64,000 bases of DNA from Cymodocea nodosa (lineage: Eukaryota > Streptophyta > Magnoliopsida > Alismatales > Cymodoceaceae), in NCBI GenBank assembly GCA_036874045.1, contig JAZBRI010000004.1, forward strand, positions 6,076,001 to 6,140,000, read 5' to 3'. The position numbers were made by a program, and so were the translations under genes. How positions within the stretch are numbered: the first letter of the stretch is position 1; every line of letters starts with the position of its first letter. The notes beneath the pieces were generated by a model. That model ran no database searches, was not told where the DNA came from, and saw nothing but the letters and a program-made list of their open reading frames with translations. This document shows positions 23,303-36,600 of the stretch, one piece after another.

Positions 23303-25757
23303 TCAAGAAGGTGCATGCTCTTTGTGGTCACCGACAAGACGATCTCCTCCGTTTCCTTCAAAAATATGAGAACGAAATGTCTTTTTGGTAAATGATAATG
23401 CAAGAACTTGGGAGCAAGAGCCACAACGCAATTTGTTGGTTGTCTTCCTTGAGATTTGAAAATCATCCGGCATCCGAAGAAGATCCAAGCATTCGGGACA
23501 AGTGATGATGTTTGCCCCTCCTGAGATTGGTCTGCAGAGGCGCTTAATTGTCTGTTCCTTGCATTGCAGTTCCACTACATTATCCTGTGCCAAGTTTTCG
23601 GGAGAAGAGAGTCGATTAGAGGTCACATTAGGGTGGTAGCCTGCAGTATTTGAGTGATGACATTGCATGCGGCAGCAAGCCTTGCAGAGACCCTTGTTGC
23701 AGAAGATTCCTTGTGATGGTAGAGCATGGCAATTCAAGCAGTGAGTGTACTTCTTCCACAACCCTGCTTGCTTGCCTCTCATCATTTCAGTCTTTCTATC
23801 CACATCACTTATATGGGGGGAACGGGAAAGTGATCCAATGAGTTGAATTCTCAGGTCATCCACCTTTCTCAAAAGTTCAATGCGACTGCATTCAATGTCT
23901 CTGAACTTCAAAGACGGGCTATCATTTCGACAAATCTGTTGGGACTTGGACAGAGTTTTGTGAAGTAGCTTATCAGATACACTAGAAGCTTCTAGCCAAC
24001 GACAATGCCTTCTACCATGACTTGAAGCGGACTCCAAACTGTCAAAGCTTCCCATTACGTCTGATTTATTTTGCATCTTCAATTGTTCTGCGGTAAGGGT
24101 TGTTTCTTGAAGCTCCTGGTGAGAAGCACCTCCTGGTGATCCTGGAACATTTTGACAGATCTGTTGTGAACTGAATGACTCATTCTCTAACAGCTCCTCA
24201 GATATGCCGGAAGCTTCTCTCCCATGACAATGCCTACCATGACTTAAACTGGACTCAACACTGTTGAAGCTTCCCATTACATCTGAAAAACTTTCTACAT
24301 GTTGTGATCCAAATGGTTCATTCTGTGACAGCTCCTCAGATGTGCCAGAAGCTTCACGCTCATGACAATGCCTACCATGACTTGAACTAGACTCAACACC
24401 GTCAAAGCTTCCCATTCCATCTGAACGATTTTGCACCTTTAGCTGTTCTGGCGTAAGGTTTGTTTTTTGAAGCTCCGGGCATGAAGCACCTCTTCTAGGA
24501 ACATGACTACTTAATGGTGATCCTGAAATATTTTGACAAATCTGTTGGAATATGAACTGTTGATTCTGTAACAGCTCCTCAGATGTGTCGGAAGCTTTAC
24601 ATTCATGACAGTGCCTACCATGATTTGATTTAGACTCAACACTGTTGAAGCATCCCATTACATCTGAACCACATTGCATATTTGATTGTTTTGTAGGAGG
24701 GTTTTTTCCTTGTGGTTCCCGGGTGGATCCTCTCCCCAGAGAATGTCCAGTTGCTAGTGGGAATCCTGGATTTCGAGGTCTAAAAGTCCTCTTTGAATAC
24801 AGTTGGCGAAGTTTTCCCAAATTATTCTCCTCAGGTCTACAGCCAAAAGATGCAGGAGGATGTCCTGCTTTCGTTGGAGATGTCGTACAACTACTGCCTC
24901 TGCTGTGAAGGTCTCTGTCAACTGGATTCTCCTCTGGAATAGATTTTTGGCAAGTGGATTCCACAAATACTTCTTTGGTAACTTCAGTTTTCTGTGTCTC
25001 AGTGTCAACTTTTCCAAGATTTAGATTATTCTCCAAGTTCCCACCCAGACATTTGATTGCTTGATCTCCAGTTCCAGATTCCACATGTCTTATTGGATCA
25101 CCTCCAATTTCAGATTCATCTTTTGGAATATTTAGATATTGTGTTGCCTGTCCAGCAAAAGGGCCAGTCACTTCATCACATTGTTCACTTTGACTTGTAG
25201 CTTCTTTCCCTCTGCTTTTCAGATTCTCTCTTGTCTCATGACATCCATCTTCAGTATTGGAACTAATTCTTGCTTCTGTTGCGTGAGAATGAACCTTATT
25301 CATCATTGCTTTGCCTCCAATCTTACATCCATTTCCCCCATTCTTCAAAATTTCTCCATTCTTGCCACATTCAACTTCAGAATCAAATTTGTTTTCTGCG
25401 CCTGGTGGATGAGCAGGATAAGCCCCAAAAGCTACCGATTCGCCATATGAGTACAATGAATCAGTTTCTGATCCATCATCAAATTCATTCGTGTGAATGA
25501 AATTGAACACAGAATCTACTGAAGCAAAACTTGCTCCTCGGGCACTGCGACCTTTTGCTGACAAAACAAGAGGTAGATGTTAGACTGACAGATGGTGAAA
25601 ATCATTGTAGGGAAACATGACATAAAATGGAAGACCTACCTAAAATAATGGTATCGCATACAGGACATTGAAAGAGAGGAAGGTCGGCCACTTCTGGAAG
25701 AACATTTCTGCATTTTGGGCAAATGACAAGATGATTTGAAGAGATGGAACTAGACAT
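23303..25757 (-). CDS. EDR4-like zinc-ribbon protein (ENHANCED DISEASE RESISTANCE 4 family, DUF3133)
   Basis: Family members act in plant immunity; Arabidopsis EDR4 is a negative regulator of powdery mildew resistance linked to EDR1 trafficking. Two coding exons (minus), 25640-25757 and 23303-25557, give 790 aa. The N-terminal zinc ribbon has CPKC at 13-16 and CPVC about 20 residues later (LPLFQCPVCDTIIL). The middle holds four copies of a repeat starting SDVMGSF (DNA 23930-24668). Then come ELLRKVDDLRIQL (family coiled segment), a Cys/His-rich stretch (THCLNCH ... CKACCRMQCHH) and the C-terminal zinc ribbon CPECLDLLRMPDDF ... LRCGSCSQVL. The start at 25757 is fixed by its closeness to the zinc ribbon. 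Assignment to the family is firm; orthology to EDR4 itself is not shown. Confidence 0.88.
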
Positions 25758-26860
25758 GGTATTCCGTGATCTGAAGATGATGGTCTCACGCTATTGCTTG
25801 AACGCAAATTTGGTCATGCTAGTACATGACCAAGAATATAGATTTCAATGACTTGGGCAATCTTGAAGCCCTGAATCACATCCCATGGAATTGTCCTTTG
25901 TAGTTTCCTTCCAAAAGTAGTGATCGGCAGCTAATTATCAATTCAAGTAAGAGCACATTCACAAGTGTTTTCTACACCAGTAAAGCTGAAAAGAAAATGC
26001 CTATAATTCAGAGTTTGTAACTAGATTTCAAAGAAGAAAAAACATTGCGCAGATCATAATCTCCTAGCAAAACAGATCTAGAGTACAAGGAGTGAAGGCC
26101 TACTTCTTAGGTTAAGCTCTCAAGCGCAATCTAAACATATGAAAAAAGAATGAGATTTAGAATGCAACCGCTCCCAAAATTAAAGCATAAAAATGAAACC
26201 ACGGAAATGGAAAAGAGGAATAACAAAGAACTCCCCAATTCAGGAAAAAAGAAGAAGAAGCCCATTACTCTCGTAAGAACAACATCAGGGAAACTGAACC
26301 GACTACATCACACCACAGAAGGGAACAAATCTTAAACCTATACATCACGATTACAAACAAGACAAGGAAAATCCGAGTGCTTACTGGCCAAACACAAACC
26401 TATTCAAAAACCGATCAGAGTCCAGAAACGAACAAAAAGGTGGTCAAGTCCCATCCCCCACCCCATCGATGGATTCACGCGTGAGAGCAACCATGGGTGG
26501 ACTAAACGAAAAAGCTTTTGTCCGACTTGCACAAATCATCATCGATCAGTAGGCAAAGTGAGAACGAACCAGACCAAGAGGGCCCAGGTTAATTAAGACC
26601 CTGAAAATCAAAAAACAGAGTGAGTGAATACCTACATCGAAACCCACACAGTCCTCTCTTCCTTCCTCCCTCCGCAAGGAACCGATGACGGCAGTAGAGG
26701 AAACAATGGAGAGAGCAGGCGCAACGGAAGACACCAGGGAGGAGCCGAGGAAGAGCCAATCCTTGTCAACAACACCATATGAGAGGGAGGGAGGGAGGGA
26801 AGCCCTGCCGTGTGATCCGTGCAGTCCATGTGGATAATCGTGGCCGTAAGTAATTATTAT
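25758..26860 (-). other. 5' leader region of the EDR4-like gene
   Basis: Upstream of the start codon the minus strand has AT-rich sequence, then a GC-richer CT/GA-rich patch at about 26640-26800 (with a GGGA run at about 26780-26800) that looks like a non-coding first exon with a possible GTATTC donor near 26631. Transcript evidence is absent. Confidence 0.4.
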
Positions 26861-29545
26861 TATTTTCGAGAAGTTGAATAGCATTCATATTGCCAGCTGT
26901 CGAGTCAAGGTACAACTCCAAAACTCCCTTCGTCTCGACTAAATATTTATTTATTTTAAAAAAATTAAGATTTAATCACGTATTTTAAAAGAAAGATTTC
27001 GAATTCACGGGTAAATAAGCATTTATGATATAACACATTATTAAGACACAATTTCTCGCTTCTCTTTACTTCTTACGTTATATAATTGGCTTCTATTATT
27101 GGTTTTTAATCCATTATTTTTATATTTTACGTCAACTTTTCTTAGAAAACACGCGATGCAGCAAGTTAACGTTCTGCGTTTGAGCATCGAATAAAACAAT
27201 CACCGGTATCAAATAATTCACTCTGTAATTGTTGCAAATAATTTTTAAATCTCCATGTTCGCACATTTTTCTCGATTTTTTTATGATGCAAAAATCCTTT
27301 TTCTAAATTTTGGTTTTCTTCGTACAGCTGTAAGGGCGTTTTGGGTATTTTACCCCAGCCGAACTCGTATTTCGACGTCCGCGTCGGATGCGCCGTGAGC
27401 CGTGCGTTTCGGTCATTCAGCGGCGTATAATAATAATAATAACAAGAGACGATGATGTGGTCATCGGAGTTGGAAATATTTTTTTAATTAAATTTTCTTT
27501 GATTTTTGGCGAGGAATATTTCGGTGTTCGCGGACTCATTGACAATGATATTCTACTGGCGGTCAGAATGCCATAAATATTCTTCTAGTCTTTAATACGT
27601 GTGTTGACGTTGTTAGACGAGAAGTAGCACATCAGTCATTCAATCTATTCTCTTCTTCTTCTCTTGTTATCTTTTTACCGTCAATCTTAAATTTTATTTT
27701 TATCTACGTAACTTTAATTTCAAATGTCTTTATATCTTTCTCGTTTTAATTATGATTCCATAATTAAGATTTTTTTTAATGTTATTTCCACGTCACTTTC
27801 AAAAAGTAACGTTAATGTCTCATCTTAGACGAAATTTAACTACTTTTCTGTTAAGCATTGATATTTCTTAAGAGGTTATTTGTATATACTTAGAAAATGA
27901 TGAAAAATCTTTAAAAAAAAATTTACTATTTTTTAAGTATTTGTGTATCAAATGAGTTCACATCATTTTCTCTTAATATATAATAAAAATTTTCTTTCAT
28001 TTTCTAACCTTTTGATTTTCAAAATTGATGAAAAATTGAGAAAAAAGAAAATGTAAAATTATCACCAAATATATTAACAATATATAATTTTGATATAGAA
28101 ATTGTTTATGTCATTAGTAGATGAGAATTGATATTATAAGAGACATGTAGAATAATAAAGATGTGTGAAATATATTTTATATTGTAATTGTTATTATAAA
28201 TGACTTTATATTATATTATCTATGACAAATTTTGTTATTCTCTATCTTACAGATAAATATAAAAATTATTTAATTTATTAATTTTAATACCTTTTATTTG
28301 ATAAATAAACATATATATATTTTACATTTTATGATTTTCTATCATTTCTATTTTATGCATAAATACTTTGATTTTTGATTGATTTTTCTTTTCATCATTT
28401 TTTATGATATTTTATTATTTTCTTTTTACCATTTTTTAATATACAAACACCTTTTGTTAATGTTTAACTTCTCTATATTTAACCAAGATGAGTTTTTTGA
28501 GTACGGAAATGAAAAATTAAAAAAAGTTCAAAGATGATGTGAAAAAAAATTTAATTTTATACACATGTTATTAATTTGTTCAATTGAAAATAACAATGTT
28601 CATAAATATTATCAAAATTTAAATCTATAAATAATACTATCATTGTTTTTTTTGTTGAAAGGAATAATACTATCGTTGTAAAAAATAACTATCCTTATAA
28701 TTTACAGATAGGATAGGATAATTGATCTTGTATTTTATCATGGGAAAAAGCACTATTAAGTTCGAATACAGAAAAAAAAAGATCTGTTTTATCGTAAAAT
28801 AGCTTTCTTTATTTTTAAAAGGACTGGTTTTATTGGAGATTAAATCGTAATTCATTTTATTATAAAAAAAAAATATAAAATGAGAAAAGGCTATCGAGTA
28901 CACAAATCACCGGTGATCACTCATCCTTATTGAAGTTACGGGAAATTTTTATCTGAAGTAAAATACAAGGGTTTGAATGATAAATATACAATAACTGACG
29001 AGAAATCGATACAAGGAATTGAAAAAAAAAAAGGTTGGTCGTGAAAATATTTCAAAGCAGTAAAACAACTTGACTCGACTCGGAGAAATGTTTAATTCTC
29101 AGGCAGTACTTTTTGACCTGTTCATTTTGTCGGGAGCAAGGTATTGGTACGGGAGTCAACGAAGGGAACCGAAAGTTCTAATTTCCAAAGACGCGAATTT
29201 ATTCAATATTGGAAAATTTCTGGCGGCCGGGAAGACGACGACGTAAAAGAAAAGTGATATTCTTGTGCAATAAAACAAAGGGAGGCCATACACAATGTCA
29301 GTCAAACGTCAGCTTCACATTCCTTGGACGCCCAGCACTCGGACGGTCGCTTTGGTGTGAAGTAGTCTATGATTATCGCCCTCTTTCCAAATATTATATG
29401 ATAATATATCTACTTTATTAATCTCCCACTGTAAAATCGGAAAAAATTTCCATCGTTTGCGAAAGTGAAATCAAATTTTGACTTTCTTTTCTTTATACGT
29501 ATTTGTCCGTTTCTTGTCATACTCATGACATCTTTTCCATTTTTT

Positions 29546-29577
29546 TTTTTTTTTTTTTTTTTTTTTCAATCTATTTA
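29546..29577. repeat. poly(T) run
   Basis: About 31 consecutive T, in the AT-rich intergenic region. No flanking element identified. Confidence 0.85.
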
Positions 29578-30565
29578 TATTGTAATCGTGATGTGTAAAA
29601 TAAATATTGTAAACATTTTTTATTTTTTTTATTTTTTAATAAGAAATGTGTACAGACACCTTCTAAATTTAAATGTCAAAGAAGAAAAAAAAAGGTGCGT
29701 TAGCGATTTTCATACGAAATAGATAAATTAAAGACCCAAGAATTCAATTTAGACATATCAAGTGGCTTGACTAATTGATGAAATTAAAGAGATTATATTT
29801 TAAATTAGGGATTAACAACTTAAGTTAATGATTTAATCAAGTGATTAAGGATTTGATTAGCAAATTAAAAATAAGTAAATTAAGGATTTATTGGGATATT
29901 AAATCAAGTAAATTAATTAATTGATTCAAATAATTTAATCGAGTGATTTAATGATTAAATTAAATAAATTTCTGTCTCACACACAATTACTTAAATTTCA
30001 ATTCTTTTTAAGTCTACAACACCCAAATTTCGATTTACTTCATTTTTTTTAAAACACAAACACTAAAATTTCACTTTCTATCGTTTTTCAAATACGAAGA
30101 AAGCAATTTCTATAGTTTTGAACAGTTTCATCGTTGTCATTTTTCCGGTTTACTAGGTACATAAACGAGCCTTAAGCTAATCAAAAGAAGTTGTGTACTG
30201 AAGCAACATTTGGTCTACTACCAATTGTCACATATCCACATAAATGATTCCAGGCAAAATATGTAAACATACTTCATATATGGGACTGGCACTGGCACTA
30301 GAGTGGAAAAAACAAAAGGCTTCTCTTCATTTTGTTTAATGGCTTCCCGGCAATCCAATCCGGTGGTGGTAAGTTGGTGCGGTTTGCATCTCTCTTCTCA
30401 CTCTTATTCTCACTCTTCTCAAGTGTTCATGGCACAAGAACCGCAACTTTTGTTTTGCATTCATCAACACAACCAGCGTTTGCCTTGCAAGCAAAGAATG
30501 GTGCACTCGGCTTCCTTCAACTGATGGGTGCGATGCAATCACGTCATCGTTCGTTCCCCCGCTCA

Positions 30566-30567
<2 letters not shown>

Positions 30568-30598
<31 letters not shown>
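30568..30598. repeat. (CA)n microsatellite
   Basis: About 15 CA dinucleotides followed by a short TA-rich patch, 60 bp upstream of the mannanase start codon and probably in its leader. Confidence 0.9.
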
Positions 30599-30604
<6 letters not shown>

Positions 30605-30658
30605 CACATATATATACATGGATGGCTACACATCAGGATTCACAATAAGAAAGGAGAC

Positions 30659-32526
30659 ATGGAAACCAGCGCCTGCCAGGTATCGTTTCTCTTAGCATTT
30701 GTTCTTACGATATCTTCTTTTGGAAACACCAGAGCCGTTGATTTCCCAAGTTTCGACGACAAGCACGGCGACGATGGCAGGTTTGGTATCATCTCTCTCT
30801 CTCTCTCTCTCTGCCTGCCTGAACGAGTCCAATTCTTGACTGGCTGACGGACTGCTGTCGGCGTGTTTGAATTATATATGTTCTGCAAAGTGGATTGGCA
30901 GAAGAGGAATGGGGCATGGTGAAGACGAAAGGAAACCAGTTCATGCTCAACGACCACCCATTTTACGTCAACGGCTTCAACACCTACTGGCTCATGATCC
31001 TCGCCGTTGATCAATCCACGAGAGGAAAGGTCAGTGTCGGTGATTTTTTTTTGTTTTCTTGTTTCAACGAGAAGTGAAAGCTCAAAATTGTATCATGCGG
31101 CCGTTGTTGATGAAACGAAAGGTCAGTGATGTCTTTCGGCTGGCTTCCTCCATTGGCCTCACCGTGTGCCGGACTTGGGCGTTCGACGACGGCGGGTGGA
31201 GGGCCCTCCAAAAATCGCCTTCTGTCTACGACGAAGAGGTGTTCAAGGTACGTAATTAATTCCCGCAACATACCCAATCTGTAACAAGTATAGACTATGC
31301 GTTAAATATTTTCAGGCCCTAGATTTTGTGGTGAGCGAAGCGAAGAAGTACAAGATCAGGCTTATACTCACGCTGGCAAACAACTGGGATGCGTTCGGAG
31401 GGAGGACCCAGTATGTGAGGTGGGGAAAAGCCGCCGGCCTTCATCTGACGTCCAAGGACGACTTCTACTCCCATCCAACGGTCAAGACATACTACAAAGA
31501 TCATGTCAAGGTACGTAGGAAGACGTTCTTTAATTATAATGTTAGAAACTAACCATTAGTTGATCGATCGGATCGAGGCGCTTCTTCGCAGCATGTTCTG
31601 AACAGAGTGAACACCCTCACCAACGTGACGTACAAGGATGATCCGACCATCTTCGCATGGGAGCTGATGAACGAACCACAGTGCCCATCGGATCCTTCCG
31701 GAGATAAATTGCAGGTTTCATCGATCCGACGATCTCTTGTATCAGTTAATCTGGTGGTACCGAGATCTGAAGTTAATTTGTTGTGTTGCCGCTTCAGGGG
31801 TGGATCCAGGAAATGGCCTCTCTCGTCAAGTCCATCGACCCCGTCCATCTTCTTGGCACCGGATCGGAGGGTTTCTACGGCCCCTCGACGCCGGGAAGGC
31901 TGCGCATAAATCCCAACTCGGACGCCGGACTGACCGGAACCGACTTCATCCGGAACCATCGAGCATTCGGTATCGACTTCGCCTCCGTCCACGTCTACCC
32001 CGATTCTTGGTGAGCATTCGTCGTCTCTGCTTTGCGCACCTGCGGTGGTTGCATTCCACACTAATCACAGGAATTATATATATGTTGCTGCGTCTCACGA
32101 AGGCTGTCGAACACGGTCTCCGATACGCACCTCCGGTTCGTGAAGACGTGGATTCAGGCCCACATCGACGACGCTGAGTCGGAGCTGGGCATGCCGGTGG
32201 TCTTCGGAGAGTTCGGAGTGTCCTCGAAGGAGGTAGGGTACAATGCGTCCTTCCGGGACGCCCTCATCGGCACCGTGTACGCGACGCTGCTCAACTCCAC
32301 CAGGTCCGGCGGCGGCGGGGGAGGCTGCCTCCTGTGGCAAATGTTTCCTGAGGGGACGGAGTACATGGACGACGGCTACGCCGTCATCCCCACGGAGTCT
32401 TCCGCCCCTGCCACGCGGGATATCATCTCCCTTCACTCGTGGAGAATGCAGCTGTTCAACTCCAGGTGTTCTTGGAGGAGCCAATGGTTGTGCAGAAAGA
32501 GAGAGGACGTGGCATATTATTTGTAA
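30659..32526 (+). CDS. MAN: Mannan endo-1,4-beta-mannosidase (GH5 family), secreted
   Basis: Hydrolyses beta-1,4-mannan backbones in the cell wall. Seven exons: 30659-30780, 30891-31029, 31122-31247, 31316-31510, 31592-31714, 31798-32009, 32103-32526; 446 aa, usual for plant MANs. A signal peptide of about 26 residues (hydrophobic core [14 protein letters not shown]) precedes the mature start. Catalytic-domain landmarks: [12 protein letters not shown] near 66-77, [19 protein letters not shown] with acid/base Glu about 222, and [10 protein letters not shown] with nucleophile Glu about 342; also [19 protein letters not shown]. Exons are markedly GC-rich compared with the flanks. A run of six Gly precedes CLLWQ. 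Both catalytic Glu are intact, so it should be active. The start ATG at 30659 gives the signal peptide. Confidence 0.96.
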
Positions 32527-33655
32527 TATACTACTACTACTGCTACTAATAATAATACACGATGAAGAGGAAATGGAATTGAATTACCGACAACGAAGCA
32601 GTGATTCATTGATAATGTGGCGAGAATTACATGTTGGGAGTATGATCCTGAAGAATGACGAAATGAATCAACGAAACAAGCGTCACGAAGAAGAAATCCA
32701 ACAGCCGTCCCCCAAATCCTCGAAATTTCCAGGAGAACACAACACTACACTAGCATCCATCCAGCGAACCAGAAATCCTAAAAGAAAAGGGGGGAAACGC
32801 GGAGGCCAGGCCAAAAACCACTCACCCGAGGAGGCGAGGGACGCTTCTCACGTCAGGGATCCTTGTACGAGGCGGAGGATGAGAAGGCGGACTCAGCGCA
32901 TGAAGAGTCCCTAGGAGAGGATGATACACGGATCGCCTCCGCCGTAACCGACGACGGCTTCTCGTCAGCGTCGCAGGGCGATCGGACGTCCACCTCGTAC
33001 GCAGGTTCCCCTGCCTCCTCCGGCACGCCATTGTTCCCACCTCCACGGGAGAGAGAGTGGTTGGATCGTCCTCGAAACTTGCCGTCGACGCCGTGGACTG
33101 ATTTGTACGTGTTCGTGCGCGTTTGGGTGGTCGGAAAAAGGAAAGAATTAAGAATGAGGAAGGTCTTAGGCTTTATATGGAGCAATTTGATTTCAGAGTT
33201 TTGCTCATATATTTTAGATTTAGTTGAATTTTTTAATATATACAGTAAAGAATACTATAGACCAACAAGTTCAATAATTTAAAAATAAGAAGTGCATCTA
33301 AAAAAACATGGCTATGGAAATTTTTCTGTAATAAATTCATCTTGGAAATTTCCAAAAATCAATAACGAGTTTATCTTCCCAGAAGAACCATGGGTTTCAT
33401 TCACTTCCAATCGCCGATATGGCCCAATACTAATCCAGCCCAGTTCTGTCAGATATCACGGGCCTGAGATGAACCTTTTTATATTATATTACCACCTCCA
33501 GCCTGAGGCGTCGCCGATTACCAGCACTGTTCTTCGCAGCTCTCCAATGTTTGCTTGAGAAAGGGGTCTCTTCCTCCTTCCACCTCCTCCGACCTCCCTC
33601 CCTGCCGGCCTGCCTCCCTCTCTCTCTCTCTCTCTCTCGTAGCGGAGGAAACGCC
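32527..33655. other. Region between mannanase and PSMA2, with an unassigned GC-rich open stretch
   Basis: At about 32790-33185 the sequence is GC-rich and open in more than one frame on both strands. The plus frame from 32863 has GC-rich third positions and an acidic then Ser-rich composition (for example DDTRIASAVTDDGFSSASQG) but no ATG near its start and no domain I recognise; the minus frame is Ser/Glu-rich. It may be a short unknown gene, a gene fragment, or leader sequence. From about 33470 to 33655 lie the PSMA2 promoter and CT-rich leader (CT run at about 33618-33638). Confidence 0.4.
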
Positions 33656-36600
33656 ATGGGGGACAGCCAGTATTCCTTCTCTCTCACCACTTTCAGGTAC
33701 GACTTACCTTACCATCTTCAACGCATTTTCCTTGCCCGCGTGTTGCTCTCGATGACCTGATGCAACTCTTACTTCCTCTCATCGCGCTCGATCTCGCAGC
33801 CCTTCCGGGAAGCTGGTCCAGATCGAGCACGCTCTCATGGCGGTCGGGTCCGGCCAGACGTCGCTAGGAATCAAAGGTGAGGTCTAATTAATCATTTTGT
33901 GGCTTGCTGCTGCGGCGTAATCGTGATTACTGATTAAGTTGCCACTATTTTGTTGTCGCCACTGTTTCTTCCATCTTTTTCTACCAAAGCGGAATAATTT
34001 GTAATGTATTGTTTTCTGAATACCAAACTTTTGTTAAGTGCTACACAGAGAAGTGTTCGGTAAAGGACTGCGTTTGACGAGCACATTGCTTTAGAAATAA
34101 CGATAACTTATTTTCTTCTCACGGTGACATTTTTCTTACGGGAAATCTTGGTCTTAATTATTTTTGGTGGCACTGTTGTATTTATTTTTGCTGTGGATTA
34201 TAGTAACCGATAGAATGTGATTGCCACTAGAAAAACGTGTAGTGTTTGTAACTTCATTCTGTCATTCTTTGATGAAACAGCTGCCAATGGAGTTGTGATT
34301 GCTACTGAAAAGAAATTGCCGTCTATTCTGGTAGATGAAACATCTGTAAGTCGATCCCCGTTTGTTGGGTCTATTATATTTTTAAAAAATTCTGCATAAA
34401 GTTGGCCATTTTTTAAGTAGCATGAATTATTCGTTCCTTTCTCTGATATTTGTAAGAATTGCACGCATTCACTTTTTATCTATCATGCAAGATTTGTTTA
34501 TAAACAATTTGTTTTGAAAGGAAGTGTATCTATTAATGTTACTTAGATTAAGTCCAAATAATGAAAACAGCAATGCACCTATAACATAAAAATCTTAAAT
34601 CGTTCTATACCTTCTTACTGTTGTGCCAACGTTTAATGCAATCCAAGGAACAACATTTTTAGACGCTTAACTAGTTATTTGTAACTTATGCTGCGTTCCT
34701 TCTGCATTTTTTTAGCTTTTTAATTTGAAAATTTTTAAAAGATATCAATCCATGTTGTGCTTTTTCACAGGTGAAAAAAATACAACTTTTGACATCAGAT
34801 ATTGGAGTTGTATACAGGTGTCCTTTTCACTTCACTTTTTACAATGATTAATTGCAGTACATGGGTCTAAATGTCATTAGTCTTTATTATACTCTTTGAT
34901 TTTTATTGATAGAAATTATAGTAAAGAATCACAGGCATTGATGTTCAATGGTATTCTGATTTCTGATGTTCAATGCAATGGATGTGAGGAATCTATTTTC
35001 TGTGCAAGGGTAGCCAAGTCACCGCAGATCATTCTTCCTGGATTATTGGAATTATGTGTATCTTTGATCATTACTTTGATACTTTTCTTATATTGATTCA
35101 ATAACCCCTCTTCTGATGCAACATGTAGCTAACTAACAACAAAATCTGGATCATACTTGTTTCTAGGGATTGAATTTATTAATCATTAATATGATTCACC
35201 CTATTTTTCTTCTTCTTTCAAAAAATCTAACAAAAACAATAGTTGTTACATTAACTCCACCATGTGAGTTTGACAATGTGGATATTTTCTCTGTGGCCCA
35301 TATTTGAATGTATGTCCAAGAAAAGTAAAAACAGATGGATAATTGTAAAGTGATATTGTTATTTAATTTGGAAACGATTTTCTTGGACTAAGTATCTACA
35401 GGAAGATATTTGAGATTGGTTGAAGAATAGAATAAGCATTGGAATAAGTGAAAAACATGTATAACAATAATGGACTTGTTTATCAAAATGTACATTGATT
35501 TGAACAAGTGTTAATTAAAATATGCAATTGCACCTAACACATGCAAGCAACAAATTCACTGCACCTCTTTCATGAAATGGCTTTCTGAAAAGTTTCCAGG
35601 AGTCATTCTAGGTCCAAATTCTTGCTAATCTTTATCACTAAAAGTTATCTTAGACCTGATGTTCAAGGCCATCTTAGACCTAATGTTGAAGAGCTCAGCC
35701 TTGGGAGTGAATGTGCAACGAGACTTCATTGATAAGGCAGTAATAATTTTCTATTATAAGGTGGAGTCACCACACATTTTTGTTTGTTTCTGCCACTCTT
35801 GATGCATAAACCTTAAAGGTTGGATTGTCGTTTTTTTTTTCTGAGAAGAATGATTGAAGAGTGAAGAGGTGGAAGTGAGATACCTTAGCTTTTGTAGAAG
35901 GCTAATTCTGTTGAAATGTGTTTTCGGAAGCATTCCCATTTTCCACTTGCCTACATTCTGCTTTCCTTCTTCCAATGAGGGTTATTTATTTGTCATTTTG
36001 TTGGAAGGGAAATTTAGTAGGTGGATTTAGAGAGGTAACTACAAAGAAAGGGGGGGTGGATTGCACTTAATCAAGCGAGCCAATGTTTGTAAAACTAAAA
36101 GCTATGGAGACCTTGGAGTTTGCTCTTTGAGATCTTTCATTGTTGCTTTGCCATGAGAGTGGCTTTGGAGACTGCCTTAGAAGACATGTTTAATGTGTTT
36201 GCTAGCATAAAGTTACAGGATGGAAGTTTGATCAGATTCTGGGAAGACAAATGATGTTCAAATTCTTCTGACTGTCAGCTTTCCTAGACATTGCAGCCTT
36301 TCTAATGGATGCTGGACATCAGATTAGAAGTTGCTTTGGAACCTTAAGAAGAAGAAATCATGGACATGGCTTCTCTTTTGCAGGTGCCATCTAAAGTGGG
36401 TCCTCCCACTAAGGATGAGAGGACGGCACTTGAAAGATTGGGCACGTTTTTATGAAAAAGTTTCTATAATATACTTGTGGTACTCAAGGTGGTGGATGGA
36501 AGTATCATAACATGATCTTGTTGTGCAAGTTGCCCTTAAAGGTGAAATTGTTTATGTGGCTTCTCATGCATAACAGGTTGATCACTATAGTCTTCTGAAG

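Larger units (their letters stand above)
26861..30658. other. AT-rich intergenic region, no gene recognised
   Basis: Long A/T-rich stretch with T runs (about 29546-29577) and a quasi-repetitive ATTAAAT-rich block at about 29770-29980. No frame shows a known domain. The last 350 bp, from about 30280, is presumably promoter and leader of the mannanase gene and contains a CA microsatellite. Confidence 0.6.

Noticed and set aside
29770-29980. Possible MITE or satellite in the ATTAAAT-rich block
   Set aside because: Only loose A/T-rich quasi-repetition without consistent period, terminal inverted repeats or target-site duplication.
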